Part shown: piece by piece, positions 8,544 to 17,738 of the stretch | Layout of the letters: the number at the start of each line of letters is the position of its first letter | Position numbering within the stretch: the first letter of the stretch is position 1 | Assembly (NCBI GenBank): GCA_964650405.1 | Contig: CAZYTO010000012.1 | Location: 1 to 40,011, forward strand | Origin: CAZYTO01 sp964650405 | GTDB lineage: Bacteria > Acidobacteriota > Thermoanaerobaculia > Gp7-AA8 | Reading direction: 5' to 3' | DNA: 40,011 nucleotides | The notes under the pieces: generated by a model | What the model saw: only the letters and a program-made list of their open reading frames with translations | Databases searched by the model: none | Told to the model about the DNA's origin: nothing | Position numbers and translations under genes: made by a program

Positions 8544-10880
8544 GTGCACCGATTTCTGCTGACCGCTCGTGTCGTGGGTCTTGTCGCGCTGATGCCGCTT
8601 GCCGTGCAGGGAGCGATGCATGGGACCAGCAACGGGATCGCCGTTCGCCCCCGTCTTCTCATCCCCAGGATTACGGCGAGCTCCGGTCCTGAGGGGAACA
8701 GCGGCTTCACGACGCTCACGCTGACGTACTCGCTGCCGGACTTCGCCAACCAGGACGTCAGCGGCGACTACCAGACCGTGGACGGAACGGCGACGGCTGC
8801 CGACAACGACTATGTTCCGGCGCAGGGGAAGTGGAGCATTCCGATTGGTCAATTGACGAGCAGTCCCATCACCATCCAGATCGTAGGCGACACGAAAGTC
8901 GAAGCGGATGAGACGTTCTCCATCGTCGCCAGCAACGTGCAGAACGCCAATACGCCCGCTCCCGTGGTGGTGACGATCCTCAACGACGATGTGCCGGTGA
9001 TGACGGTCAACAACCCGTCGGTCACCGAGGGCAATGCCGGGACGGTCTCGTTGAACTTTGTGGTCACGCTCGTGCCGGCGGCGCAGATCCCCGTCCAGGC
9101 CACGTACCAGACCGGCGGCGGTACGGCCACGGCGGGCGTGGACTACCAGCCCGCGCAGGGCACGCTCAACTTCGCCCCGGGCGAGACGACGAAGACGGTC
9201 ACCGTCCTCGTGAACGGCGACTCCGCGGTGGAGCCCGACGAGACGCTGCAGCTCACGGTCAACCCGTCCGGCGGCGTCGCGGTGACCGGCACCGGCACGA
9301 TCATCAATGACGACACGTCGCAGCCCCAGGTCACGATCGTCAGCGGCAACGGCCAGCAGGGGCTCCTGGGCAGGCCGCTCGCGCAACCGTTGATCGTTCA
9401 GGTGCTCGACGACACGGGGAAGCCGCTCTCCGGCCGGACCGTGCAGTGGACGGTGACGAGAGGGGAGGCGTTGTTCAATCCCGCCTCCGGCCCGACCGCT
9501 CTCGACGGACGGGCGAGCACGATCGTCACGCTCAACAGCGTCGGTTCTATCCAGGTCCAGGCGGCTCTCGCCCAACTCCCGCCGGTCACCTTCACGCTTG
9601 CGTCCGTGACGTCGTTCGGCGACCGGGCCAAGGGTCCTGTGGCGGTGCCCGTGGCCAAGGCTCTCGACAAGATTTGTGCGAGGAATGACGTGATCTTCGC
9701 CGAGGCCTGCCGTTCGCTGTCGAGGCTGTCGGACGAACAGTTGACGCCGACGCTCGAGCGCGTCGCCCCGCAACCCTCGGGCGCGCAGTCGAAGGCTGCC
9801 GGCGAGGTGCTCTCGGCGGTGACGTCGGGCATCGCGGCGCGCCTGGCGGCTGTGAGAAACGGCGAGCGCTTCTCGATCCAGCGGTTGTCGCTCGACCGCG
9901 GCGGCGCATCGATCCCCATCGGGTCGATGGCCTCCGCAGCCCTTCCGGTGCAACAGGGCGGAGGCGGTGGAACCGGGGAGAGCGACTACAACGGCTGGTC
10001 GGCCTTCCTCAGCGGCAACATCGGCACGGGCGAGAGGATCGCCCGGCTGGGCCAGCTCGGCTTCGACCTGAAGACGCACGGCGTGATGTTCGGCGTCGAC
10101 CGCCTCGTGGGCGGGAACAATGTCGTCGGCGTCTCCCTCAACTGGATGAATCTCGACTCGAAGCTGGACGACGCGGCCGGCTCTCTCGGCACCAAGGGCT
10201 ACGCGCTGTCCGTCTACGCCAGCCGCAGCGGTCTCTTCGCCGGAAACGCACCGCCATCCGCAGGCACCGGCACGCACTACGACGGCGTCCACCTCGACGG
10301 CAGTCTCACAGCCGGCCGCAACTCTTACGATGCCGAACACGTCGTCGACATCACCGGTATGCCGCTTTCGACCGCGACGAGCCGGAACCACGCCAATGTC
10401 TATGCCTTGGCCGGCGGCACGGGGCTCGAAGGCCATCACGGGCGGACGGATTTCGACCTGTCGCTCTCCGGCACCTGGTCCCGCGCCAACATCGACGATC
10501 TCACCGAGAGCGGGAGCGGCCCGCTGATCCTCTTCGTGCAAGGACACGACATCGAGTCGCTGGTGGGCACACTGGGATTCAACGTGCGCTCCGCGTTGCC
10601 GGTGCCGTTCGGAACGCTGCTGCCGAGCTTCCGCGTCGAGATGGTCCATGAGTTCCGGAACGGGGCGCGGCTGGTCACGGCGCGGTTTGTGCGGGACACG
10701 CTCGGCACATCGTTCACGGTGCCCATCGACCGGCCCGACCCGAACTACGGCAGACTCGGCGCGGGCCTGCAGGCGGAGCTCCCGCGGGGCTACTCGATCC
10801 TCCTCGAAGGGACGCAGGACATCCTCCGCGCCGACCTGCACTTCCGCACGCTCCAGCTCAACGTGAGGAAGGCGTTCTGA
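8544..10880 (+). CDS. Surface protein with Calx-beta domains, Ig-like domain and autotransporter-type barrel
   Basis: A 778-residue exported protein. Start GTG at 8544 has GGAGG at 8532-8536. After an N-terminal hydrophobic signal come two Calx-beta modules (residues about 45-150 and 150-255), each with the pattern SGPEGNSG or VTEGNAGT, a GTATA...DY stretch, and the ending VEADETF or VEPDETL then ILNDD or IINDD. These modules bind Ca2+ in known proteins. Next is a Big-1/Ig-like domain (about 260-350: LDDTGKPLSGRTVQWTV). The last 280 residues alternate as outer-membrane beta strands (GWSAFLSGNIGTG) and end in LQLNVRKAF with terminal Phe, matching a type V autotransporter barrel. It is probably displayed on the cell surface for adhesion or matrix contact; the ligand is unknown. 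Confidence 0.8.
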   Translation: MHRFLLTARVVGLVALMPLAVQGAMHGTSNGIAVRPRLLIPRITASSGPEGNSGFTTLTLTYSLPDFANQDVSGDYQTVDGTATAADNDYVPAQGKWSIPIGQLTSSPITIQIVGDTKVEADETFSIVASNVQNANTPAPVVVTILNDDVPVMTVNNPSVTEGNAGTVSLNFVVTLVPAAQIPVQATYQTGGGTATAGVDYQPAQGTLNFAPGETTKTVTVLVNGDSAVEPDETLQLTVNPSGGVAVTGTGTIINDDTSQPQVTIVSGNGQQGLLGRPLAQPLIVQVLDDTGKPLSGRTVQWTVTRGEALFNPASGPTALDGRASTIVTLNSVGSIQVQAALAQLPPVTFTLASVTSFGDRAKGPVAVPVAKALDKICARNDVIFAEACRSLSRLSDEQLTPTLERVAPQPSGAQSKAAGEVLSAVTSGIAARLAAVRNGERFSIQRLSLDRGGASIPIGSMASAALPVQQGGGGGTGESDYNGWSAFLSGNIGTGERIARLGQLGFDLKTHGVMFGVDRLVGGNNVVGVSLNWMNLDSKLDDAAGSLGTKGYALSVYASRSGLFAGNAPPSAGTGTHYDGVHLDGSLTAGRNSYDAEHVVDITGMPLSTATSRNHANVYALAGGTGLEGHHGRTDFDLSLSGTWSRANIDDLTESGSGPLILFVQGHDIESLVGTLGFNVRSALPVPFGTLLPSFRVEMVHEFRNGARLVTARFVRDTLGTSFTVPIDRPDPNYGRLGAGLQAELPRGYSILLEGTQDILRADLHFRTLQLNVRKAF

Positions 10881-10963
10881 GTGCGGAGTGCCGAGTGCCG
10901 GGGGAATTAGACTCTGTGCTCTCTGCTACACTCATTTTTCGCCGCACTCTTGAAGGACGAGCC

Positions 10964-12514
10964 ATGGCCCTGCGTTCTGCGTCCATCTGCACGTTGCTGC
11001 TGCTGTCCGCATTCTTCTCCCTGACGGCCGGCGGACAGCCGGCGGCGTCTGCCCCCAATGCCGACGATCTGCTGCTCGTCGACTGCAAGCTGCCGGCGAA
11101 GACGAAGCGGATCGGCGGGAAGACGTACATGCTCGGCGGGAAGCCGGTGCGCACGACCGCCGTCGACTGCCGGATCCGCGGCGGCGAGTACACGGTCTAC
11201 GATCGCAGCAACTACGCCACGTCGCTCAAAGTCTGGGTGGCTGAGGCGGAGAAGGGCAACGTCGAGGCGGAGTACTACGTGGGCAAGATCTACGAAGGCG
11301 GTCTCGGCACGGAGCCCGACTACAAGTCGGCGGCAAGCTGGTACGAGAAGGCCGCCGCCGCCGGCCACAGTGCCTCGCAGTACAGCCTGGCCACGCTCTA
11401 CGAGAAGGGCCTGGGTGTCCCGGCCGACAACACGAAGGCGCTGAATCTCTACCGCAGCGCCTCCGGCCTCTCCGGCAACTACGTCATCGTCGAGAGCGGG
11501 AAGTACGAGGCACTGGAGAAGGCAGCGCTCGACCTCGCCTTGCGTGAACAGCAGATCGAGGAGCTGCAGCGCCAGCTCGACGAGGCGAAGAAGAAGGCCA
11601 AGCGGGACGAGAAGCTCGAGGGCGAGCTGCAGCAGAAGCTCGACGACGAGAAGACGAAGACCGAGTCGCAGAAGAAAGAGATCGCCCGCCTCCAGAGCGC
11701 TGTACGCAGCGCCGCCACGGTGACGGCCTCCGCCGCACCGAAGGTGTTTCCCGCGCCGGGCCCGGGCAGCCTCGGACGCTTCTTCGCCCTCGTCATCGGC
11801 AACAGCCGGTACGACCATCTGCCCCCCGTCCCCTCGGCGGAGCACGACGCGAGAGCCATGGAGGCGCTGCTCCGCGATCAGTACGGCTTCCAGGTCACGC
11901 TGCTCCTCAACGCCAGGAACGCCCAGATCCTGTCGACGCTCTACACGCTGAGCCAGAACCTCGCCGAGAACGACAACCTGGTGGTCTTCTACGAAGGCCA
12001 CGGACGGCGCGACCTGCGCAACCGGCGCGGCTGGTGGCTCCCGGCCGACGCCACCGCGGACGACGGTGCCAAGACGAACTGGCTGCCGAACCAGGAAGTG
12101 AGCGACCGGCTGGCGCTCATCCCGGCCCGGCACATCCTCGTCCTGGCCGACGCTTCGTATGTCGGCGACATCACCCGCGGCGCGCCCGAGCCGGAACCGG
12201 AGCGCATGACGGCCTCCGAGTGGTCGAAGTACGTGGACTCGACGAAGCGCCACAAGGCCCGCCTGGCACTCTCCTCCGGTGCGGACGGTCCCCTGGCCGG
12301 CCCGGGCGGAGAGAGCTCGCGGTTCACGTCCACGCTCCTCGGCGTCCTGCAGAAGCAGAAGGGCGTCTTCCCCGCGTCACGGATCCATCGTCAGGTTGTC
12401 GATGCGCTGACCGCAGACGGGCACGTCACGTCGGCGGTGCCGGCCTACGCGCCGCTCCAGTCGGCCTTCCACGACGGCGTGGACTTCCTCTTCGAGCGCA
12501 AGCCCGGGTCCTGA
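10964..12514 (+). CDS. Sel1-repeat protein with inactive caspase-like (C14) domain
   Basis: A 516-residue exported protein: signal peptide at residues 1 to about 23 (CTLLLLSAFFSLTAGG), two Sel1/TPR-like repeats (AEYYVGKIYEGGLGTEPDYK and ASQYSLATLYEKGLGVPADN), a Lys/Glu-rich coiled coil (about 175-250), then a caspase-fold domain from RFFALVIGNSRYDHLP. The catalytic His is present in FYEGHG (about residue 346). The usual DSCYSG is DASYVG here, so the nucleophile is Ser at about 398 instead of Cys, which predicts loss of cysteine-protease activity. ATG at 10964 follows AAGGA. It overlaps the next gene, a kinase-caspase with intact Cys, as TGATG, so the two form an operon. A regulatory or adaptor role for the pseudo-enzyme is inference. 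Confidence 0.85.
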   Translation: MALRSASICTLLLLSAFFSLTAGGQPAASAPNADDLLLVDCKLPAKTKRIGGKTYMLGGKPVRTTAVDCRIRGGEYTVYDRSNYATSLKVWVAEAEKGNVEAEYYVGKIYEGGLGTEPDYKSAASWYEKAAAAGHSASQYSLATLYEKGLGVPADNTKALNLYRSASGLSGNYVIVESGKYEALEKAALDLALREQQIEELQRQLDEAKKKAKRDEKLEGELQQKLDDEKTKTESQKKEIARLQSAVRSAATVTASAAPKVFPAPGPGSLGRFFALVIGNSRYDHLPPVPSAEHDARAMEALLRDQYGFQVTLLLNARNAQILSTLYTLSQNLAENDNLVVFYEGHGRRDLRNRRGWWLPADATADDGAKTNWLPNQEVSDRLALIPARHILVLADASYVGDITRGAPEPEPERMTASEWSKYVDSTKRHKARLALSSGADGPLAGPGGESSRFTSTLLGVLQKQKGVFPASRIHRQVVDALTADGHVTSAVPAYAPLQSAFHDGVDFLFERKPGS

Positions 12515-14412
12515 TGACGACACTCCCGGAGATCGAAAGCCGGTTCGAGGTGCTCGCCAAGCTGGGCGAAGGGGGCATGGGCTGCGTCTACAAGGTGCGG
12601 CACCGCGACCTCGACGAGATCCAGATCGTCAAGACCCTCCAGGCCCGGCTGAGCACCAATGAGACCCAACGCGAGCGGTTCATCAACGAGGCCCGGCGCG
12701 GGATGCATCTCCGCCACCCGCACATCGCCGGCGTTCACGATTTCGCCGTCTGCGCCGATGGCACCGGCTACATCGTCATGGAGTACGTGCGCGGGCTCAA
12801 CCTCCACGACGTCCTGGCCACGCAGGGTGCGCTGCCGCTGCCGCTGGTCGGCGCCATCGCCGTGCAGACGCTCGACGCGCTGGCCTATCTCCACAGCCAG
12901 AAGTTCGTCCACCGCGACATCTCCCCGGACAACCTGATGCTGACCACCGAGGACGGGAAGCCGTTCGTCAAGCTCATCGACCTCGGCATCTCCAAGTCCC
13001 TCGAATCGGGCGACACCATGACCGCCACGGGCCAGTTCATCGGCAAGGTGAGCTATGCCTCGCCCGAGCAGTTCGGCGGGCAGATCGACGCCCGCAGCGA
13101 TCTCTATTCGTTCGGCATCGTCCTCTACAAGCTGCTGACGAACACCGAGCCGTTCGCCGGCGAGAACTACACGGAGATCATCACCGCCCAGCTCTTTCAG
13201 CCGCCGCGGCCGTTTCGCGAGGTCGCCCCGAACATCAACATTCCGGAGCACATCCAGAGCGTGATCTTCCGGGCCCTGGAGAAGGATCCGGACAGCCGCT
13301 ACCGCGACGCCGAGGAGTTCCGCGCCGCCGTGGAAGACGCCTTCGGCGACGCGTTCGGCGCCAATTCCGGCGATGCTGACGCGCGGCCAGTCAGCGCCGT
13401 CACCCGTCCGGCGCGAACGGCGCCCAGTGCCTCTCCGCGGCGCGCGGAGCGCGATGCCACCGTCGTCCCCCTGACCGACAAGACGCTGGTCACGGCACCG
13501 CTCCCTGCGCCGGCAGCGCCGACGCAGAAGGAGACCGTCATCACGGGCCGGCCGACGCTCATCGAGCCGGCGGTCGAGCCGGCGACGGCGCGGGCTCCAC
13601 GCCGCTGGCCGATCCTCGCCGCGGTGGCCGCCATCGTGCTGGCCGTCGTCATTGCTGCCGTGGTCTGGCGCCAGCGCGCGGAGGCGGCGCGCATCGCGGC
13701 CCTGGGCAGGTTCTACGCGGTGGTCATCGGCGAGAGCAACTATCGAAAGTTCGAGCCCCTGCCGACGGCGGTGAGCGACGCCCGCGCCATCGCGCAGCTC
13801 CTCGAACAGAAGTACGGCTTCAAAGTGGCGCGCCTGGAGAACGCCGAAAGCAAGGACATCCTGGCGGCGCTCAACTCCATCGGCAGGCAGATGACGGACC
13901 GGGACAACCTCGTCATCTTCTACGCCGGCCACGGAGCGGTGCGGAACGAGAAAGGCTACTGGCAGCCCGTCGACGCCGGCTTCGACATGTCGAACTGGAT
14001 CTCTCCCGCCATCGTCAAGGACGTCCTGCTCGACCATCCCACGCGGCGCATGCTCATCCTGGCCGACTCCTGCTATTCCGGAGCGCTCGTCAAGGGCACG
14101 CCGCCCGCACCCGCCTCGGCGGACGAGCGCAGCGACAAGCACTCCCGGCTCGTCATCAGCTCCGGCGGCGACGCCCCGGTCATCGACTCCGCCGACGGCC
14201 AGCACTCCATCTTCACCCGCGCCCTCCTCGACGTCCTGGGCAGCCCGGGGCAGAACATCACCGACGTGCAGAGCCTCTTCCTCCGCGTCCGCGAGCGCGT
14301 CGTCGACTCCGCCCGCCGCGCCGGCCGCGAACAGAACCCCCAGTTGTCCGCCATCGCCGAAGTCGGCGACGAAGGCGGGAGCTTCTTCTTCGTTGCGAAG
14401 AAGAAGCGGTAG
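12514..14412 (+). CDS. Membrane Ser/Thr protein kinase fused to an active-type caspase domain
   Basis: A 632-residue fusion. Residues about 8-270 are a Hanks-type kinase: Gly loop LGEGGMGCVYK, Lys in IQIVKTL, HRDISPDN at 132-139, and IDLGISK, where the usual DFG is DLG. A Pro/Ala/Thr-rich linker leads to one transmembrane helix at about 363-387 (RWPILAAVAAIVLAVVIAAV), then a C14 caspase-like domain with His in YAGHG (about 473) and Cys in LADSCYSG (about 520), both intact. Topology would put the kinase in the cytoplasm and the protease outside the inner membrane. Start ATG at 12514 overlaps the stop of the upstream pseudo-caspase gene. The pair suggests kinase-linked control of proteolysis across the membrane; targets are unknown. 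Confidence 0.88.
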   Translation: MTTLPEIESRFEVLAKLGEGGMGCVYKVRHRDLDEIQIVKTLQARLSTNETQRERFINEARRGMHLRHPHIAGVHDFAVCADGTGYIVMEYVRGLNLHDVLATQGALPLPLVGAIAVQTLDALAYLHSQKFVHRDISPDNLMLTTEDGKPFVKLIDLGISKSLESGDTMTATGQFIGKVSYASPEQFGGQIDARSDLYSFGIVLYKLLTNTEPFAGENYTEIITAQLFQPPRPFREVAPNINIPEHIQSVIFRALEKDPDSRYRDAEEFRAAVEDAFGDAFGANSGDADARPVSAVTRPARTAPSASPRRAERDATVVPLTDKTLVTAPLPAPAAPTQKETVITGRPTLIEPAVEPATARAPRRWPILAAVAAIVLAVVIAAVVWRQRAEAARIAALGRFYAVVIGESNYRKFEPLPTAVSDARAIAQLLEQKYGFKVARLENAESKDILAALNSIGRQMTDRDNLVIFYAGHGAVRNEKGYWQPVDAGFDMSNWISPAIVKDVLLDHPTRRMLILADSCYSGALVKGTPPAPASADERSDKHSRLVISSGGDAPVIDSADGQHSIFTRALLDVLGSPGQNITDVQSLFLRVRERVVDSARRAGREQNPQLSAIAEVGDEGGSFFFVAKKKR

Positions 14413-14418
14413 ATGAAC

Positions 14419-14859
14419 CTATCCGCTCCACGGATTGAACAGAGGCACTCCGGTCAGACGAACGTCTACGGTATTTCTAGTGACGAACGTCAGGCCATGA
14501 TGGAGCGCTGTCGCGGCGAGTTGGGCATCGATCGTGGGGAGCGTGACGCGATGCCGCTTGGCAACCGCCTCGATCTGGCCCCATCGTTCTGCGACCCATT
14601 CATCAAACGGAAGGAGTCTGCCAGCGAAACGGACGCGCAAATCGTGATCGAGCCAGCTCTGAAGTGCACCCCGCTTTGGATCATCTTCGCGTAGCAGGTC
14701 AATGCCCTTTCGAATCTCTCCAATGGTAATGACGCTGAGGTGTATCAACTCCTCAGGTGTCGAGACGATCCAATCGGCAACCGGGCGCGCGGGCCTCGCC
14801 TTCATCAGCTCTGAAATGACATTCGTATCGAGGAGGTAGCCCGAAGAAGCGGTTACCAC
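14419..14859 (-). CDS. PIN-domain toxin, VapC/FitB type
   Basis: A 146-residue PIN ribonuclease. The acidic site residues are visible: Asp in YLLDTNVISEL, Glu in TIGEIRKGI, Asp in LPTIDAQLAATAL and the C-terminal FVTRNTVDV. Members cleave tRNA or other RNA when freed from antitoxin. Start is GTG at 14859, overlapping the antitoxin stop by 7 nt, the usual coupling in such pairs. The gene ends 6 nt from the convergent kinase-caspase gene. Confidence 0.9.
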   Translation of the reverse strand: MVTASSGYLLDTNVISELMKARPARPVADWIVSTPEELIHLSVITIGEIRKGIDLLREDDPKRGALQSWLDHDLRVRFAGRLLPFDEWVAERWGQIEAVAKRHRVTLPTIDAQLAATALHHGLTFVTRNTVDVRLTGVPLFNPWSG

Positions 14860-15116
14860 TTGATCCTTCTCGTCGAGTCGCGTTTTCGCGTCAGGTCGAG
14901 TGTCCGTCCGCCGGCGGCAGATCGGAAGAACTCGAGAAGCGAATCGGGCTGCCGGGCAAGCTCTCCGTTTCGGTCGTAATCCTCCGCACTGACGATGACG
15001 ACTGCCTCTCCATGCTGTTTCACAACGCGTTGTGGGCCGTCCGAACGAACGCTACGGAATAGCTCGCTGAATCGTGCTTTCGCCTCATGGAGTTGCCAGA
15101 CCTTTGGCTTGGACAT
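14853..15116 (-). CDS. Phd/YefM-type antitoxin
   Basis: An 87-residue protein with the Phd/YefM N-terminal DNA-binding fold: WQLHEAKARFSELFRSV followed by GPQRVVKQHGEAVVIVSAEDYD. The charged C-terminal tail (LTRKRDSTRRIKW) would wrap the toxin. It lies upstream of and overlaps the PIN toxin gene, so the pair should be autoregulated from a promoter right of 15116. Family match is strong. Confidence 0.9.
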   Translation of the reverse strand: MSKPKVWQLHEAKARFSELFRSVRSDGPQRVVKQHGEAVVIVSAEDYDRNGELARQPDSLLEFFRSAAGGRTLDLTRKRDSTRRIKW

Positions 15117-15251
15117 GCTGCAAGACTACGCAGACGAGTCAATCTGGTCAATTCGATCATCAGCAGTTGGCGGGAACCGTAGCCTGATCGCCGGAGAATG
15201 AGCCTGGTCAGTGTGGCCCCGGACAGCCGGGGACGGTAGCATGTGCACATC

Positions 15252-16586
15252 ATGAAAAAAGTAGGCGCGGTCCTCGTCCTGCTTCTGGCCGTTGCATCTC
15301 CAGCACTCGCCGAGACCTTCCTCGCAGTGTCCGACATCCACTTCAATCCCTTCGCTGACCCGGCCCTCGTGGCGAAACTCGAGGCCGCGGACGTGTCGCA
15401 ATGGGACGCCATCCTCGCGTCGTCGACGATGACGGCGTTCAGTGCCTACGGGAGCGACGTCAACGATTCGCTGCTGCGGTCGGCCATCGGCGAGATGCAG
15501 AAGCAGCTCCCCGCGCCGGCCTTCGTGCTGATCTCGGGGGACTTCCTCGCCCACGACTTCGATAAGAGCTACCAGCAGTACGTTACGGACAAGAGCCAGG
15601 CCGCGTACACCGCCTTCGTGACCAAGACCATCGCCTACGTGGCTGCGGCATTGCGCAAGGCCTATCCGGGAGTGCGGATCTACCCCACCCTGGGCAACAA
15701 CGACTCCGACTGCGGCGACTACGCGGTCACCCCGCACGGAGCGTTCCTGGAGAACTTCCGCGACGTCTGGGAAACGATCGTCGGCTCGCGCTCCTTCACC
15801 CGCCGCTTTCCCACCGGCGGGTACTACCACGCCGACGTCCCCGGCCTGAACGGTGTACGGATCATCGCCCTGAACACGAACTTCTTTTCCTCGAACTACA
15901 AGGACCCCTGCGGCAAGCCCGGCCCCGATCCCGGAGTTCACGAGCTGGAGTGGCTGGACGCCGAGCTGGAACTGGCGCACGAAGAGGGCAGGCGGGTGTG
16001 GCTGCTGTTCCACATCCCGCCCGGGATCGACGTCTACGACAGCGTGCAGTACGGCGGCACATGCCCGGAGCTGAAAGTACAGACCTTCTGGAAGGACGAA
16101 TACGAGCAGGAGTACCTGAAGATCACCGCCGCGCACCGCAAGACGATCCTGGGCGCCTTCGCAGGCCACACCCACCAGGACGAATTCCGCCTCGCCACGG
16201 GCGGCTTCATCCACATCACGCCGTCCGTGAGCCCGATCTTCGGAAACAACCCGGCCTTCGAGATCGTCGACGCCCGCCATGACGGCGAGATCGCCGGCTA
16301 CACTGCCTGGCACCTCCCGAACGTGACCCTTCCCTGGGGGCGCGAGTACTCGTTCGGCGAGGCCTACGGGAAATCGAAATACGACGTCGCCACGCTGACG
16401 GCGCTGGCCGCCGCCATCGGCAGCAACACGTCCACCCGCGAGCAGTACTTTGGCTATTCCACCTCAGGCGCCGCCAAGGGCACGGCCGAGGCCCTCGCCG
16501 TTTGGCAGAGCTACTGGTGCGGACTGAAGGTGATGACGGACAACGTGTTTCTCAAGTGCTACTGCGGAGCGGAGTCGAAGCCCTGA
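15252..16586 (+). CDS. Secreted metallophosphoesterase, acid-sphingomyelinase-like
   Basis: A 444-residue exported protein with signal peptide (VGAVLVLLLAVASPALA) and the five calcineurin-like metal motifs in order: SDIHFNP, ISGDFLAHD, TLGNNDSDCGDY, LLFHIPPG and GAFAGHTHQDEF. The spacing, the GNND form and the Cys-containing tail (SYWCGLKVMTDN, KCYCGA) resemble the acid sphingomyelinase/endopolyphosphatase group, so it may cleave a phosphodiester or polyphosphate in the periplasm. ATG at 15252 is preferred because it begins the charged MKK before the hydrophobic core; a GTG three codons earlier is possible. It is apparently monocistronic; the substrate is not determinable. Confidence 0.87.
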   Translation: MKKVGAVLVLLLAVASPALAETFLAVSDIHFNPFADPALVAKLEAADVSQWDAILASSTMTAFSAYGSDVNDSLLRSAIGEMQKQLPAPAFVLISGDFLAHDFDKSYQQYVTDKSQAAYTAFVTKTIAYVAAALRKAYPGVRIYPTLGNNDSDCGDYAVTPHGAFLENFRDVWETIVGSRSFTRRFPTGGYYHADVPGLNGVRIIALNTNFFSSNYKDPCGKPGPDPGVHELEWLDAELELAHEEGRRVWLLFHIPPGIDVYDSVQYGGTCPELKVQTFWKDEYEQEYLKITAAHRKTILGAFAGHTHQDEFRLATGGFIHITPSVSPIFGNNPAFEIVDARHDGEIAGYTAWHLPNVTLPWGREYSFGEAYGKSKYDVATLTALAAAIGSNTSTREQYFGYSTSGAAKGTAEALAVWQSYWCGLKVMTDNVFLKCYCGAESKP

Positions 16587-16602
16587 TCACGAACGGAGCT
16601 CC

Positions 16603-17664
16603 TCACGGCAACTGTGCCGCTACCCCCCAGCCGCCGTAGTTTTCGCTGACAGCCAGCCACAGCTCGTTGTCGCCCCGTTTCAGCGGCAGGATCAACTCGT
16701 CGAAGAGTCCGATGGTGCCGAGGTAGGAGGAGTCGCGCGTCTGGAACGTGTCGTTGCCGCGATAGAGAGGACGGCCGTTGAGATAGACGCGGGCGCGGTC
16801 GCTGTACCCGAAGCGCAGCAACACGCGTTTGGCCTCATCCGCATGAAGCGTGGTTGCGGCGAAGACGGTGTTGCGATCGCCGTCGAGCTTGCGCAGCATG
16901 GCCAGGTTGGCGATCCCGCGCGGGCCTGCCTCCAGCGGCTCCCAGGTGAGATCGCGCCAGGACGCCGGATCGAGATCATCCAGCGAGTCGAGCCGCTTCT
17001 CGGGAAACGTCGATGAGACGCGCCAGCGCGGCACGACCTCCGCCGGGGTCTGCGCTGCCGCCGCGCCCTCGCCGCCCAGGGATGGAGGATTCTCTCCGCG
17101 CTTCATCACGAAGTTGGCGAAGTGCGCCGGCGACCCGGAGGCGGTGAGGCCGACCGCCCCCGCCGCGGCAGGTCCGAGCATCTGCGGAAAGACCACCGTC
17201 TTGCCGTCGACGGAAAGCTCGAGCCGGGCGCCGTGTACGACCACGCGGACGTGCACCAGGCGATCGGGAACGATGGTCACTTGCTGCGTGTAGCGCGGTC
17301 CGGTATAGATCTGCCACCCGGAAAGGCCGTTGAAGACCGGGCTGTATTGTGTGGCCTCGGGCTTGTCGCTCAAGTGCGAGCGGAGGTAGACGCTCTCGAA
17401 GTTGTCGTGGTCCGCGGCGCGGAAGGCCAGGCCGTGAAACCCGGCTTCGGTGGACGCGGCCACGTCGAACTCGATGACGCCGTCCTGAAAGTTCGCGTCG
17501 TCCAGCCACGCGGTGCCGGTGTCGAGATACAGCGAGTCGCGGCCGAGAAACGGCTCGATCTTCGACTGCTTGGCCATGACGTTCCAGTGACTCCACGCCG
17601 GATCGGCAACGGCAGGAAGTGCGACGGCACACAGGGCGATTGCGGCGAACGGTGACAGGCGCAT
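16603..17664 (-). CDS. Exported LamG/concanavalin-like domain protein
   Basis: A 353-residue exported protein: signal peptide at about 1-20 (FAAIALCAVALPAVA), then a beta-sandwich region (20-195: DDANFQDGVIEFDVAAS, GFHGLAFRAADHDNFESVYLR, VHVRVVVHGARLELSVDGK) of the kind found in LamG and DUF1080-type glycan-binding or glycoside-hydrolase-associated domains. After a Pro/Ala-rich linker comes a second beta-rich domain ending GDNELWLAVSENYGGWGVAA. No catalytic residues are recognisable. ATG at 17664 has GGAGG 5 nt upstream. It is convergent with the phosphoesterase gene, 16 bp apart. Sugar binding is an inference from fold type. Confidence 0.65.
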   Translation of the reverse strand: MRLSPFAAIALCAVALPAVADPAWSHWNVMAKQSKIEPFLGRDSLYLDTGTAWLDDANFQDGVIEFDVAASTEAGFHGLAFRAADHDNFESVYLRSHLSDKPEATQYSPVFNGLSGWQIYTGPRYTQQVTIVPDRLVHVRVVVHGARLELSVDGKTVVFPQMLGPAAAGAVGLTASGSPAHFANFVMKRGENPPSLGGEGAAAAQTPAEVVPRWRVSSTFPEKRLDSLDDLDPASWRDLTWEPLEAGPRGIANLAMLRKLDGDRNTVFAATTLHADEAKRVLLRFGYSDRARVYLNGRPLYRGNDTFQTRDSSYLGTIGLFDELILPLKRGDNELWLAVSENYGGWGVAAQLP

Positions 17665-17738
17665 GACTACCTCCGCCGACAGCATCGGTCGCGAAGCTTC
17701 GTTTGTATTGGAGATTCCGGCCAGCAGCCGCCAATTGG

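Noticed and set aside
8304..10841. An 845-codon reverse frame
   Set aside because: Antisense to the Calx-beta gene, with Arg/Gly/Asp bias typical of a shadow frame in GC-rich DNA.
14413..14694. A forward frame of 93 codons
   Set aside because: It lies antisense to the PIN toxin, which has clear catalytic residues.
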